64,000 nucleotides of DNA, taken from assembly GCA_903844155.1 (NCBI GenBank), contig CAIMSU010000289.1, positions 1-64,000 of the forward strand, written 5' to 3'. Made by a program: the position numbers and the translations under genes. This DNA is from an uncultured Pseudomonadota bacterium. GTDB lineage: Bacteria > Myxococcota_A > UBA796 > SXON01. Shown piece by piece: positions 7,002-15,102 of the stretch. Position 1 is the first letter of the stretch. Each line of letters opens with the position of its first letter. The notes beneath the pieces were generated by a model. It was not told the DNA's origin. It did not search any database and saw nothing but the letters and a program-made list of their open reading frames with translations.

Positions 7002-8848
7002 GCCGCGTTGTAGGGTACGAGGGCACGCTGCCCGAAGGCGCGGTCGCGAGCTGGCAGACAGCGATCCTGGACGACGGGCAGAGCCTTTTCAACCCCGTGA
7101 CGCACCGACGCTTCTCCCAGGCGCGCTTCGACGCGCTGGTGGAGGAGGGGCACGCTACCCCCATCCGCGCCGTGTCGCTTCCACGCTTCAGGCCCCATGA
7201 TCAGCCTGTGGTGTACATCGTGGCCAAGGGTGCAGCAGACTGTGCGCAGTTCCGGGTGAACACAAGCAAGTACGGCCCGTATGTCGAGGGCGTACACTCG
7301 TCGGACAGCTACCGCTGGGTGTTCGCAAAACGGTCGATCTTCGACGTGTTCAGGGAAGAGAAGCAGGACGGCCTCGTTGCGCACATCCTCGCCGATCTCG
7401 ATGAGGATGCACCTGCCGCCGCCGCTCTCGCGAGAGCGGGCCTCGCTCTCGGACGCGGTCACGCCGCCCTCAACGCGGTGTGGGTCCACTTCACCGCGGA
7501 GGATCGGCGGTCGCTCGCTCGCAGGCTCGCCGACGCGGGCGTGACGGCTCCCGCGGCGAAGCTCAGATTCCAAACCCTCCTCGCGTCGCTCTCAGCCGAC
7601 CATAAGTACAAGATCAAGTTCGACGGAGGCATCGCCGAAGGCGGCGGGCTCGACATTGATGCCGCGGCAGACACGCTCGGCACGCTCCGAGAACTGCATA
7701 GTAGCCTGGCCCCGGAGGTCGCCTGCCAGTTCGGATTCCTTGCCGCGAACCAGGTGCCGCAGTTGCACCTGCAAGAGCTGCTCGCAGCGAGCGCCAGCCT
7801 CGTGTTCTCCGTGCGGAGCAAGGGGAAGCTTCGCGATCAGGTTGCTCGTTATCTGGAGCTGAGCATCCTGGAAGAGTGCATTGCGGGCCAACTGCCGCAG
7901 CGGCTCGCCGAGGACAGCTCCTTCTGCGAATCGCTCGATCGCCTGCTTCATCCGAGTGACCAGACCACGGTCGAGCACACGCGCCTCGGTGCCATTGATG
8001 CCGTCGGGGTGCACCGCGACGTCGCCATTGCAACTGCGGAGGTTGTCCGTACCGATTCGCTGAGGGTTTTCTGCTTCCTGATCGGCATCTACCAGAACTC
8101 GGAGCGGGCCGAGGTCATGCTGGCGTCTCCCTTCCGGCGGCGCAGCGGGCGCGTCACCTTTTCGTTGCGGGATCGCGGCGACGGGGAGAGGCCCGAAGGG
8201 CTCGAACTCTTCGACGAGAGCAACGACTTCCTCTATCGGCCGTTCGTGGTCGACATGGATCGGCAGATCTTGGACAACGGCACGGAGCGCTACCTTCTGC
8301 AAGACGCCGTGAGTTTGGATCAGCACCCCGAGACGGTGTTCCGGGCGCTCCCGTCGTCCGTCGTTCCCGGAGCCTTCCTGATCGGAAGGGAGTACAAGGT
8401 GCGCCTGCTTCCCGGCCGGAAGCTCGTCATGCCGTTCTGGCAATTCGAGCTGGAACCACCCAAGAAAAGCCTGCCGACCACCGACATGGCTCAGTTCATG
8501 GCCGCCGCCGAAGTGGAGGAGTTGGAGCGCGCGAGCGACGAGCGCACCTCCTGGCTGGGACCGTCGCGGGCCCCTGTCCCCGGCGCCGCAGACCGGTGCA
8601 TCGTGGCCCTCCGCCACCTCGGGGGCTCGGCAGTGATCGGTGACGTGCTCGACGCGATGCACGACCGATACAACATGGTCCTCACTTCCTCGAACACGCT
8701 CACTGTCTGCAAGGGCGTGCCCAGTCTGGTCCTGGTCGAAGGGGAAGGGGAGGACGCCCGCCTCTCGCTAACGCCTCACGGAGCCTCCCACGCCTCTGTG
8801 TACGCCCGAGCGGGCGGCGATGAGGGCCGGACCCCCCCGGAGGAGTAG
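6998..8848 (+). CDS. Unknown 616-residue protein with likely C-terminal winged helix
   Basis: The TTG start is favoured because GGGGAGG lies just upstream and the codon overlaps the previous stop; upstream extension would run far into the neighbouring gene. The protein is cytoplasmic by appearance. An N-terminal alpha/beta part (about 1-120) is followed by a long helical middle (150-380), a beta-rich segment (380-500), then about 65 residues (AADRCIVALRHLGGSAVIGD onward) with the look of a winged-helix DNA-binding domain. No family assigned. It ends 23 bases from the convergent OB-fold gene. Confidence 0.65.
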   Translation: MSRVVGYEGTLPEGAVASWQTAILDDGQSLFNPVTHRRFSQARFDALVEEGHATPIRAVSLPRFRPHDQPVVYIVAKGAADCAQFRVNTSKYGPYVEGVHSSDSYRWVFAKRSIFDVFREEKQDGLVAHILADLDEDAPAAAALARAGLALGRGHAALNAVWVHFTAEDRRSLARRLADAGVTAPAAKLRFQTLLASLSADHKYKIKFDGGIAEGGGLDIDAAADTLGTLRELHSSLAPEVACQFGFLAANQVPQLHLQELLAASASLVFSVRSKGKLRDQVARYLELSILEECIAGQLPQRLAEDSSFCESLDRLLHPSDQTTVEHTRLGAIDAVGVHRDVAIATAEVVRTDSLRVFCFLIGIYQNSERAEVMLASPFRRRSGRVTFSLRDRGDGERPEGLELFDESNDFLYRPFVVDMDRQILDNGTERYLLQDAVSLDQHPETVFRALPSSVVPGAFLIGREYKVRLLPGRKLVMPFWQFELEPPKKSLPTTDMAQFMAAAEVEELERASDERTSWLGPSRAPVPGAADRCIVALRHLGGSAVIGDVLDAMHDRYNMVLTSSNTLTVCKGVPSLVLVEGEGEDARLSLTPHGASHASVYARAGGDEGRTPPEE

Positions 8849-8871
8849 GCTCTCGACCGAGCTGCACGCCC

Positions 8872-9285
8872 TCACGCCGCCCTCCCCGCCGCCGCTTCCC
8901 CCGCCGGGTCCGGTGCCTTCGGGATCGCGCAGTCCTTGAGCCTCACCGTCAAGCTACGCCCGCTCACGCACTCCCCGACCACCACGAGCCGCTGCCCGCG
9001 CCGGAGCGCCGCGAGCTCGTCGAACGCGGTCTCCGGGAAGGAGCACGCGACCGCGCCGAAGATGGACGCCGGCATGTTCACCACCAGCGCGCCGGAGCTC
9101 GCCCGGTGGACCATGCCCACCTCGCCGGTCACCGACAGGAGCTGCCCCGCGAACTGGCGCTCGGCGGCGAGGCCGTTCTCCTCGAAGGCGGCGACGAGGT
9201 CGTCCGCGTTGATGGCGCGGACCAGCGGCTCGTTGGCGGGCCCGATCTCGGGGATGCTGGGATCTCGCGGATCAAGGATGCGCAT
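8872..9285 (-). CDS. OB-fold protein of the tRNA_anti-like type
   Basis: 137 residues from an ATG with AGGAG six bases upstream. The pattern of a helix, then LLSVTGEV...GALVVNM...AVACSF...LRRGQRLVVVGECVSG...VRLKDCAI fits the small OB-fold family known as tRNA_anti-like, often found on phages and islands. Such proteins are thought to bind nucleic acid or act as inhibitors; the exact role is unknown. It lies just beyond the iteron cluster, on the same strand as the VapE helicase, so it could belong to the replication module as a single-strand-binding accessory. A longer frame upstream runs into the iterons and is not used. Confidence 0.7.
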   Translation of the reverse strand: MRILDPRDPSIPEIGPANEPLVRAINADDLVAAFEENGLAAERQFAGQLLSVTGEVGMVHRASSGALVVNMPASIFGAVACSFPETAFDELAALRRGQRLVVVGECVSGRSLTVRLKDCAIPKAPDPAGEAAAGRAA

Positions 9286-9344
9286 GACGGACTCCTGGGC
9301 GATGAAGCCGGGCCAAAGGGGACCGGCGGGGGAGAGCAAGGGCT

Positions 9345-9597
9345 GGCCACACCTGGCCACACCCCGGCCACACCTCGTGCTGAAGGTGTGGCCGCGAGTT
9401 ACGCGGCTTCACGGCGAAGTTCTCGGGGTGGCCACACCGGCCACACCTCGATCCACCACATTCCTTACGCGCGCGGGTGTGCGCTCCCGCGATGTTGGGA
9501 AAACAGGTGTGGCCGGTGTGGCCGGTGTGGACAACGCGCCTTGCACGCGGGTTCTGGCTGTCCACACCTCGAACGGGAGGTGTGGACAGGTGTGGCC
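9345..9597. repeat. Iteron cluster, probable origin of replication of the island
   Basis: Twelve copies of a 9-mer fill the gap between the OB-fold gene and the VapE gene (9286-9606 holds no gene). Exact GGCCACACC or its complement GGTGTGGCC: 9345, 9355, 9366, 9385 (reverse), 9430, 9439, 9506 (reverse), 9515 (reverse), 9589 (reverse). One-base variants GGTGTGGAC: 9524, 9560 (reverse), 9579. Left-half copies mostly point one way, right-half copies the other, facing a less GC-rich spacer (9448-9505, with TTCCTTAC and GGGAAAACA). Spacings of 9-11 bp match one helical turn. Location next to a primase-helicase operon supports an origin. Confidence 0.7.
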
Positions 9598-9606
9598 ACG
9601 CGCCGG

Positions 9607-10833
9607 TCACGCGACCTCGGGGGCGTCAGCGCGGGTCCACATCATCGCGCGACCGTCACCGACGCGGACGCGGCGCTTGGCGTACCCGAGGCGGGCGAGG
9701 ATCGAGGCCACACGCATCCCGTCGCGCTTCGTCTGCCTGCCGATCTCGACAGCCACGGCAGCGCCCAGCACGTCGGCGACCGTGAACGGCTCGCCGCGTT
9801 CGTCGGCCCATTTCTCGATGGGGGCCTCCCAGGCGTCCACCTCGCGGTAGGGCTCCGACGCCTCGACGCGCGCCTCCTCGCCCTCGGCGGAGAGCCACCA
9901 CGTCTCGTGCTGGTCGTACCGCCAGCGAGCCTCAGCCCAGAGCTGATCGCGCTCGGCCGCGAGCGCGTCGAGGTTGATCACCGTCACGGCGACGGGCCAG
10001 AACCGGCGGCTCCCGCTGGGGTCTCGAAGAAATTCGGGCTCGTTCGTGGTGCCGACGAACACCGTCTGCCGGGGAACGTCCACCGTGTTCCGCCCATAGG
10101 ACGGGCGGTAGTGGTCGATCTGCGCGCTGATGTACGCCTTCACCGCGCTCGTCTCGGAGCGACGGAGACTGTCCAGCTCCGCCAGCTCGAAGATCCAGAC
10201 GCCAGGGAGCTGCTGGTAGGCGTCCTTGCTCGCGAAGTCGATGGCGCTGTCGCTGAACCACTCCGGCCCGGCGAGGGTCGCGAACGCGCGGCTCTTTCCG
10301 ATGCCCTGCTGCCCTACGAGGATCAGCACGTTGTCCACCTTGCAGCCCGGTTGCATGACGCGAGCGACCGCGCCCACGAGGAAGCACCGGCCGAACTCGT
10401 GGATGAGCGGGGTGTCCTCAGCGCCGCAGTGCTCGGTCAGCCAGGTCTCGGTGCGGACCACGCCGTCCCAGACGAGGGCGTCGAGGTACTCCCGAGGGCC
10501 GTGCGTCGGGTGCTGGTTGCCGACGTGGCGCACCGCCTCGCCGACCAAGGGGGTTGAGGCACGAATTCCGTACATGCGGGCGATCTCCAGGTTGATGGCG
10601 GTTTCGTCGTCGTCGCGGACGGGCTGTCCATCGACGACGGTGCGGAGGCGGAAGTCGTCGCGCTGGCAGCGGCCGGTGAACTTGCGGTCGCCCTCCAGGA
10701 TCGTGACGAGGTTGAGGAGCGTCGCGAGCGGCACGCCGTCCTTGCCGGTCTCCAGCAGCTCGGCGACGGCGGGATCGGGCGCGACCGGGGTGACGCCGGC
10801 CACGTCCATCGAGGGCGGGGTGTCACTGGACAT
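9607..10833 (-). CDS. VapE-type superfamily 3-like replicative helicase
   Basis: 408 residues. The ATG at 10833 overlaps the primase stop by 11 bases. The AAA+ core of the virulence-associated protein E family is clear: Walker A GQQGIGKSR (about 174-182), Walker B VWIFELAELD (about 212-221), and TTNEPEFLRDPSGSRRFWPV (about 262-281), the family hallmark. Such proteins unwind origins of phages and phage satellites. The C-terminal part has a helical DNA-binding look (TKRDGMRVASILARLGYAKR). The gene ends ten bases from the iteron cluster, which it probably recognises or melts. The first 30 residues are Pro-rich and may be flexible. Confidence 0.85.
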   Translation of the reverse strand: MSSDTPPSMDVAGVTPVAPDPAVAELLETGKDGVPLATLLNLVTILEGDRKFTGRCQRDDFRLRTVVDGQPVRDDDETAINLEIARMYGIRASTPLVGEAVRHVGNQHPTHGPREYLDALVWDGVVRTETWLTEHCGAEDTPLIHEFGRCFLVGAVARVMQPGCKVDNVLILVGQQGIGKSRAFATLAGPEWFSDSAIDFASKDAYQQLPGVWIFELAELDSLRRSETSAVKAYISAQIDHYRPSYGRNTVDVPRQTVFVGTTNEPEFLRDPSGSRRFWPVAVTVINLDALAAERDQLWAEARWRYDQHETWWLSAEGEEARVEASEPYREVDAWEAPIEKWADERGEPFTVADVLGAAVAVEIGRQTKRDGMRVASILARLGYAKRRVRVGDGRAMMWTRADAPEVA

Positions 10834-11725
10834 CGACACCCCCACAGGCACCGTCGAGGAGGGCGTCGAGGAAGCCAGACCACCCGCACGTCTTCCGGTG
10901 GGCGCAGGCGGCTTTGCGCTTTCGTCTGGGGTCGAGCATGAACCATACCGAGGTGCGTCCGCAGGCCGGACACGGGATCTCCTTCGCGCTGATCGCGCCC
11001 ACGCGAGCACCCAGGCGCTGCGCGGCGCGCTCGCGGACCTCGGGGTCGTTGTTCAGCCTGAACTGCGCGACGCGCCGGGCCTGATCGACGCGCACCGGCA
11101 CCGGCGGGAGGGGGCGGCGCGGCGTTGGCGGGGCATCATCGTCGGGCACGACACGAGGCCCGGCGAGGACGGCGTCCACGTCGACGGCGTGACCGTCCCG
11201 ATGCTCATACACGGCCAGGTGCAGGCGCTCGGCGGGGCACGCTGGGATGTACCAGAGCCGCGCCACGTCGCGCGCCTTGCGGTCCGCGTGGCCCCCGAGG
11301 TCGGAGTCGAGCGCGGACCAGACCTTCGGGTACTCGCGCGGCCCGAGCGGGCGCGAAAGCGTGAGCACGACGCGAAAGCAGTTGTCGTCGTCGCCCGCGC
11401 TCTTGTGACTGAACGACGTGTAGAGGAGGTAGGCATAGCCGAGCCGCCGGAGGGCAGCGACGATGCCGCGCGCGACGGCCGCCGGGAGGTGGTCGAAGTC
11501 GAACACCAACGCCGTCACCCAGGTGACCCCGGCTTTCCCGCGTCCCGCGCCGTCCGAGTAGACGGCGAACGACAACGCGGGCGTACCCTTCTTCACGGCG
11601 CGCTCGACGTGGCGGCGCAGCGCGCGAGGCAGCGGACCTTGATCGGGTCGCGGGATCGCGTCCAGCTCGTTGTCGAAGTGGACGAACGCCACGACGTGCT
11701 CGCCGAGGTTGACGATGGCGCTCAT
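10823..11725 (-). CDS. Primase of the archaeo-eukaryotic superfamily with C-terminal zinc ribbon
   Basis: 300 residues from an ATG with GGGGAGG seven bases upstream, overlapping the preceding small gene by ATGA. FDFDHL (about 75-80) supplies the paired metal-binding acids, YTSFSH (102-107), FRVVLTLSRP (117-126) and ARLWYIPACP (155-164) follow the RepB/plasmid-primase pattern, and CPAC...C..H..C near residues 250-285 forms a zinc ribbon. It should make primers on the island's own DNA. Coupled to the VapE helicase by overlapping frames, the usual primase-helicase pair of satellites and prophages. A longer upstream frame through low-complexity sequence is not used. Confidence 0.8.
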   Translation of the reverse strand: MSAIVNLGEHVVAFVHFDNELDAIPRPDQGPLPRALRRHVERAVKKGTPALSFAVYSDGAGRGKAGVTWVTALVFDFDHLPAAVARGIVAALRRLGYAYLLYTSFSHKSAGDDDNCFRVVLTLSRPLGPREYPKVWSALDSDLGGHADRKARDVARLWYIPACPAERLHLAVYEHRDGHAVDVDAVLAGPRVVPDDDAPPTPRRPLPPVPVRVDQARRVAQFRLNNDPEVRERAAQRLGARVGAISAKEIPCPACGRTSVWFMLDPRRKRKAACAHRKTCGWSGFLDALLDGACGGVDVQ

Positions 11726-11874
11726 CGGCGACCTCCCCGGCGACCCTGGGGTCGGTAGGGGCACGGCGGCGGACCGACGTGGAGACCACGCGGGTCGAAC
11801 TTCGGCGGCGGCGGCTGCTTCTGCGGCGGCGTCGGACCCTTGGGGTTGGGCGGCGGGGGAAGGCGCTTCCTCAT
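11722..11874 (-). CDS. 50-residue Pro/Arg-rich small protein
   Basis: A very small frame with an ATG overlapping the preceding stop (ATGA) and a stop overlapping the primase start (ATGA). It is rich in Pro and Arg/Lys (MRKRLPPPPNPKGPTPPQ). Such double coupling is unlikely by chance, so it is probably translated. It may be a small DNA-binding or linker peptide, or may serve mainly to couple translation. No family recognised. Confidence 0.45.
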   Translation of the reverse strand: MRKRLPPPPNPKGPTPPQKQPPPPKFDPRGLHVGPPPCPYRPQGRRGGRR

Positions 11875-12098
11875 CGCGCACCCCCAGCGGCGACGGCGGC
11901 GGCCGCTTCTTCGCGCTCGCGGCGCTTCCATCCGGCGAGCACGCCAAGGAAGCCGCCGAGGTTGGCGACGATCTCGCGGCCGTCCTCCGGCCCGAGCTGG
12001 CGGGTGGTGCGGGGTTGGTATAGAGCAACTGCGCGATCTGCGAGATCACGAGTGCGGGACTCATCTTTTCGAGGACGCTTGGCGGTAACCACGAACAC
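11871..12098 (-). CDS. 75-residue small protein at the head of the replication operon
   Basis: Starts at a GTG inside the perfect palindrome at 12089-12111, and ends overlapping the next small gene. The C-terminal half (LGPEDGREIVANLGGFLGVLAGWKRREREE) looks like a real short helical protein. In a different frame, an ATG at the same place gives a plausible N-terminus (MECSWLPPSVLEKMSPALVI), so either the start is mis-set or an ancient frameshift joined two frames. Small genes here are candidates for a repressor or excision factor. Confidence 0.4.
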   Translation of the reverse strand: MFVVTAKRPRKDESRTRDLADRAVALYQPRTTRQLGPEDGREIVANLGGFLGVLAGWKRREREEAAAAVAAGGAR

Positions 12099-12154
12099 TC
12101 CATGTTCGTGGACGTGGCGGGAACTTCCGGTTCCTTTCTGGAACTCCGGGTTCC
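12089..12154. promoter_or_regulatory. Three palindromes in the control region of the replication operon
   Basis: A perfect inverted repeat CCACGAACA / TGTTCGTGG with a 5-base spacer occupies 12089-12111 and covers the first codons of the operon. Upstream of it are two copies of GGAAC-N5-GTTCC (12120-12134 and 12140-12154), 20 bases apart centre to centre, about two helical turns. Tandem, evenly phased palindromes just before the first gene are the classic layout of phage or island repressor operators. No promoter hexamers are clear. Confidence 0.6.
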
Positions 12155-12167
12155 TTTCACCGGCCGC

Positions 12168-14297
12168 CTACGCCGAAAGCCTCCACGTCATCGTTCCTTC
12201 GGGTTCGTAGGAGAGGTCCGTCCCCTTCTTGATCGTGTTCGCCAAGTGCCTTCCGACGCCGGGATGGCGCTTCTTGATGTTGGCGATGGCCTTGTCGACG
12301 GCCTTCCGCAGCCGGTCGCGGGCCCGGCGGAGTTCGGGTGGCTCCTCGCGTCCCCCGCCGCCGAGTTTGAGATCGGCGGCCAGCTGGTCCTCGATCCGCT
12401 CTCGCTCGATGCGGGCCCGCTCCGCCTCGTCCGGGTCGCCCAACGCCTCATCCTGCCGCAGTTCCTCGACTTTTTCCCGAAGCTCCCGAATTGCCTGGGG
12501 GTCGAGCGTCGCACCAATGCCCGGGACGCTCGCGGGTGGGGCGTCCGAAGGCTGGTCGCCGCGAGCGATGGCCTCCAACGCAAGCACACCGAAGGCCTGG
12601 CGCGGGTGGGCCAGCAGGAGGGCCAGGTACCGCATCCCGTCTGACGATTCGACGAGGCGGGCTTTCGTCCCCTTGAGGCCGACTACCCATGCGGCCCCGC
12701 CGTCGAAGAACGTGTCGCGGGCGAGCGCCTTCTCTTCGAGCACTGCGGTGACCGCCGCAGCCTCCGCATCGGGAGGTGGCGTCGGCGAGGGTGAAGTGGC
12801 GGGCGGCGCGTCCGGCGGCCCCCCGAACCGCCGTTCGCTCGCCTGCAAGCCGGTGCTCAGCACGCGAGCGAGCAATGAGCGCGGGTGAACCGAGCCCGTG
12901 GCCAGGCCCGAGATCCGCGCGGCAGTGAGCCGTCCCATGACGCCCATCACCATCTCGCCCTGACGGCGATGCAGATGGACGACCTCCTCGAGCATCGCGT
13001 CCTGCGAGCGTCCGTGGAGTTCGGCCAGCGCCGGCAGCGCGTCGCCGATCTCCCCGAACGTGGACTGGAATTCCCGAGGCGACACGATCCGGCGGAACGT
13101 CTCCGCGACGTTGACGTAGCCGAGCGCCAGCTTGACCTGTTCGGGCCTGACGAGCGCGTCCGCGAAGAGGTCGAAGTCGTACATCTCCTCGGGATCCTCG
13201 TCCGCCAGCCCTGCGGCGTGCATGGCGAAGCGCCGGTCGACGCATTGGGAGCAGATGCCGCAGAACGGGTGCTGGGTGGTCGCCCAGCGGACGTGCGCGC
13301 AGCTCCGCGAGTGCCGGAGCAGCTGCCGGGCCCCGGCGTCCCGGATGCGCTCAGCAACCTGTTGGCGAGTGAGGAGCTGGTAGGGGTTCTCCGCGACGAA
13401 GGGCTCGCCGATCACCGCGCCGAGCAGCGCTTGAAATCCCACGAGAACCCGTGGGTGAACCGTGCGCGTCGCCCGCGCCCCGAGGATCTCCCCCGCGATT
13501 GGCAGGTTCAGCGCGATGACCCCGTTTTCGTGGAACTTCACCCTCCGCTTTCCGGCGAACCACGCAACGGCGCCCGCGATGGCCGCGAACAACAGAGAGC
13601 GGGAGCGCTGGCTGTCCTCCTTGCGTAGGAGCTCGTCGTGCTTCTGCACGTCGAGGATCACATGGCACGGGGCTGCTCCGACGGGTGCCAGCCGTTGCAG
13701 CTCGGTCACCAGCTCCCTCTGAATGCTCGCCATCTTGGAGGACGAGCCGTGGCTGACCAGCAGCACCTTCCTCTTCTGCACCAGCGCGTGGTCGATCGCT
13801 CCGCCGAGGCTGTCCATGCCGCCGGAAAAGAGCAGCACCTCCTCGAACTGATCGAACGGGATGAAGGTCCGGCCGTTGGTCGGGGGCAGGGAGTCGATGA
13901 CCCGTCCCGCGTCCCCCTTCGCGGCCACGAATTCGAACCGGTAGCTGTCGTCGGACAGGAACCCGGCGGTGGCCTCCAGCAATCGCCGGACATCGGGCGC
14001 GTTCCAGAAATCCGGTTCCGCGACCGGGATCACGAAGCGGAAGTCGCGACGCCAGGTCGCGCCGTTGTCGAGCTTGCCGGGATCCCCCCGGAACGTGGCC
14101 CCGTCCGCTCCGAGGATGAACGACGAGATACAGATGAACTCGCGCAGTCGAGGGGGCAGCTTCCCGGTAAAGCCCTGCTCCATCCCCTCCAACTTGATGG
14201 ACATCTTCCGCCAGTCGCCATCGCCCAGCCCGATCCGCAGCGCGTTCGCGGGCGCGTCGGCATGGGTAGCGCCCGCGCATAGTACCCAGCGGGTCAT
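12168..14297 (-). CDS. QueC-like ATP-dependent enzyme of a defence operon (QatC/Cap9-like)
   Basis: 709 residues, starting on an ATG that overlaps the preceding stop. A PP-loop LLFSGGMDSLGG (about 155-166) and four cysteines (C333, C346, C349, C352 in HPFCGICSQC) match 7-cyano-7-deazaguanine synthase QueC; the zinc site is intact. An N-terminal extension of about 150 residues and a long C-terminal helical region (ending in a Lys-rich domain) are not in housekeeping QueC. Related long QueC-like proteins occur in the Qat system (QatC) and type IV CBASS (Cap9), where deazaguanine is attached to a protein N-terminus. Last gene of the defence operon. Confidence 0.75.
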   Translation of the reverse strand: MTRWVLCAGATHADAPANALRIGLGDGDWRKMSIKLEGMEQGFTGKLPPRLREFICISSFILGADGATFRGDPGKLDNGATWRRDFRFVIPVAEPDFWNAPDVRRLLEATAGFLSDDSYRFEFVAAKGDAGRVIDSLPPTNGRTFIPFDQFEEVLLFSGGMDSLGGAIDHALVQKRKVLLVSHGSSSKMASIQRELVTELQRLAPVGAAPCHVILDVQKHDELLRKEDSQRSRSLLFAAIAGAVAWFAGKRRVKFHENGVIALNLPIAGEILGARATRTVHPRVLVGFQALLGAVIGEPFVAENPYQLLTRQQVAERIRDAGARQLLRHSRSCAHVRWATTQHPFCGICSQCVDRRFAMHAAGLADEDPEEMYDFDLFADALVRPEQVKLALGYVNVAETFRRIVSPREFQSTFGEIGDALPALAELHGRSQDAMLEEVVHLHRRQGEMVMGVMGRLTAARISGLATGSVHPRSLLARVLSTGLQASERRFGGPPDAPPATSPSPTPPPDAEAAAVTAVLEEKALARDTFFDGGAAWVVGLKGTKARLVESSDGMRYLALLLAHPRQAFGVLALEAIARGDQPSDAPPASVPGIGATLDPQAIRELREKVEELRQDEALGDPDEAERARIERERIEDQLAADLKLGGGGREEPPELRRARDRLRKAVDKAIANIKKRHPGVGRHLANTIKKGTDLSYEPEGTMTWRLSA

Positions 14298-15070
14298 TTC
14301 GCGCCCAGCCGAAGCTCGGCGCGCAGCTTCTTCATCGAGTAGCCGATGAACCGGGCTGTGCGCTCGGGCGTCAGGTCGCGCTGGAAGCGCGCCTTCGAGT
14401 ACCAGCCCCCCGCGAAGGTCTCGACGATCTTCGACGCCTGCCGTGCGTGGGTGGCGACCGCGTCCTGGAACGCGCGTTGCTCAGTGGCCGTCTCGAACCG
14501 CTCACCGGAGCCGACGTGGAGGGGCAGCTCGCGGCTGACGTAGTGAACGAGGGTCCGCTCGGTCAGGCGCGCGAAGAAGTCTCGTGCAAAGACGCCGAAC
14601 TTCTGCTCGGTGTAGATCTGGGCTACTGCCGTGCGCGCGGCGTCTGGGTTCAGACCGAACAGGCCGGGGGACCGCTCGAACGCGGCCGCGGCGACCGTCT
14701 CCATCGCCGACAGACGGGCCATCTCTGCGAGGTCCGAGCGCGGCTGTCCGAGCGAGGTGGCGAACGTGTCCACGGCTCGCCCGAGCGCGGAAGCCAGCTC
14801 GGTGGACGACGGGCTGTCCGCCACATCCATCCCGAGCGCGCGCAGGTTGGCGGCGAAGTCGCCGACACGGGCAGCGTCAGGGAGCTGGGTGAGGAGCCAG
14901 ACGGTGCGGACGACGACCGGGTCATCGGCTGCGGCGAAGAACTGGCCTTCGGTCGCGTCGAGCGTCGCGTCGGCGACCTGTTCCGGCGAGCCCCCCTGTC
15001 CGACAAGGTTGATGACCTCGATCCAGCGTTTGGTTCGAGGAAGGCCCCCGCCAAGCCGGTTGTGCCCCAC
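14294..15070 (-). CDS. QueC-partner protein with N-terminal Met-Gly-His-Asn
   Basis: 258 residues from a GTG; the N-terminus reads MGHNRLGGGLPRTKRW. No signal peptide or membrane segment; mostly helical, ending KKLRAELRLGAK. It overlaps the QueC-like gene by ATGA, so the two are made together. After Met removal the chain would begin with Gly, the residue modified by QueC-like enzymes in type IV CBASS. I infer it is the substrate of its neighbour, like QatB in Qat, but sequence similarity to QatB cannot be judged here. Confidence 0.65.
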   Translation of the reverse strand: MGHNRLGGGLPRTKRWIEVINLVGQGGSPEQVADATLDATEGQFFAAADDPVVVRTVWLLTQLPDAARVGDFAANLRALGMDVADSPSSTELASALGRAVDTFATSLGQPRSDLAEMARLSAMETVAAAAFERSPGLFGLNPDAARTAVAQIYTEQKFGVFARDFFARLTERTLVHYVSRELPLHVGSGERFETATEQRAFQDAVATHARQASKIVETFAGGWYSKARFQRDLTPERTARFIGYSMKKLRAELRLGAK

Positions 15071-15102
15071 CTACGGCTCGCCGCGGGCGACGCGCGGTGC
15101 CG

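Noticed and set aside
12099-12160. Start of the primase frame far upstream (445-codon version)
   Set aside because: The extra residues are low-complexity and overlap the operator palindromes and small genes; an ATG with GGGGAGG at 11725 fits better.
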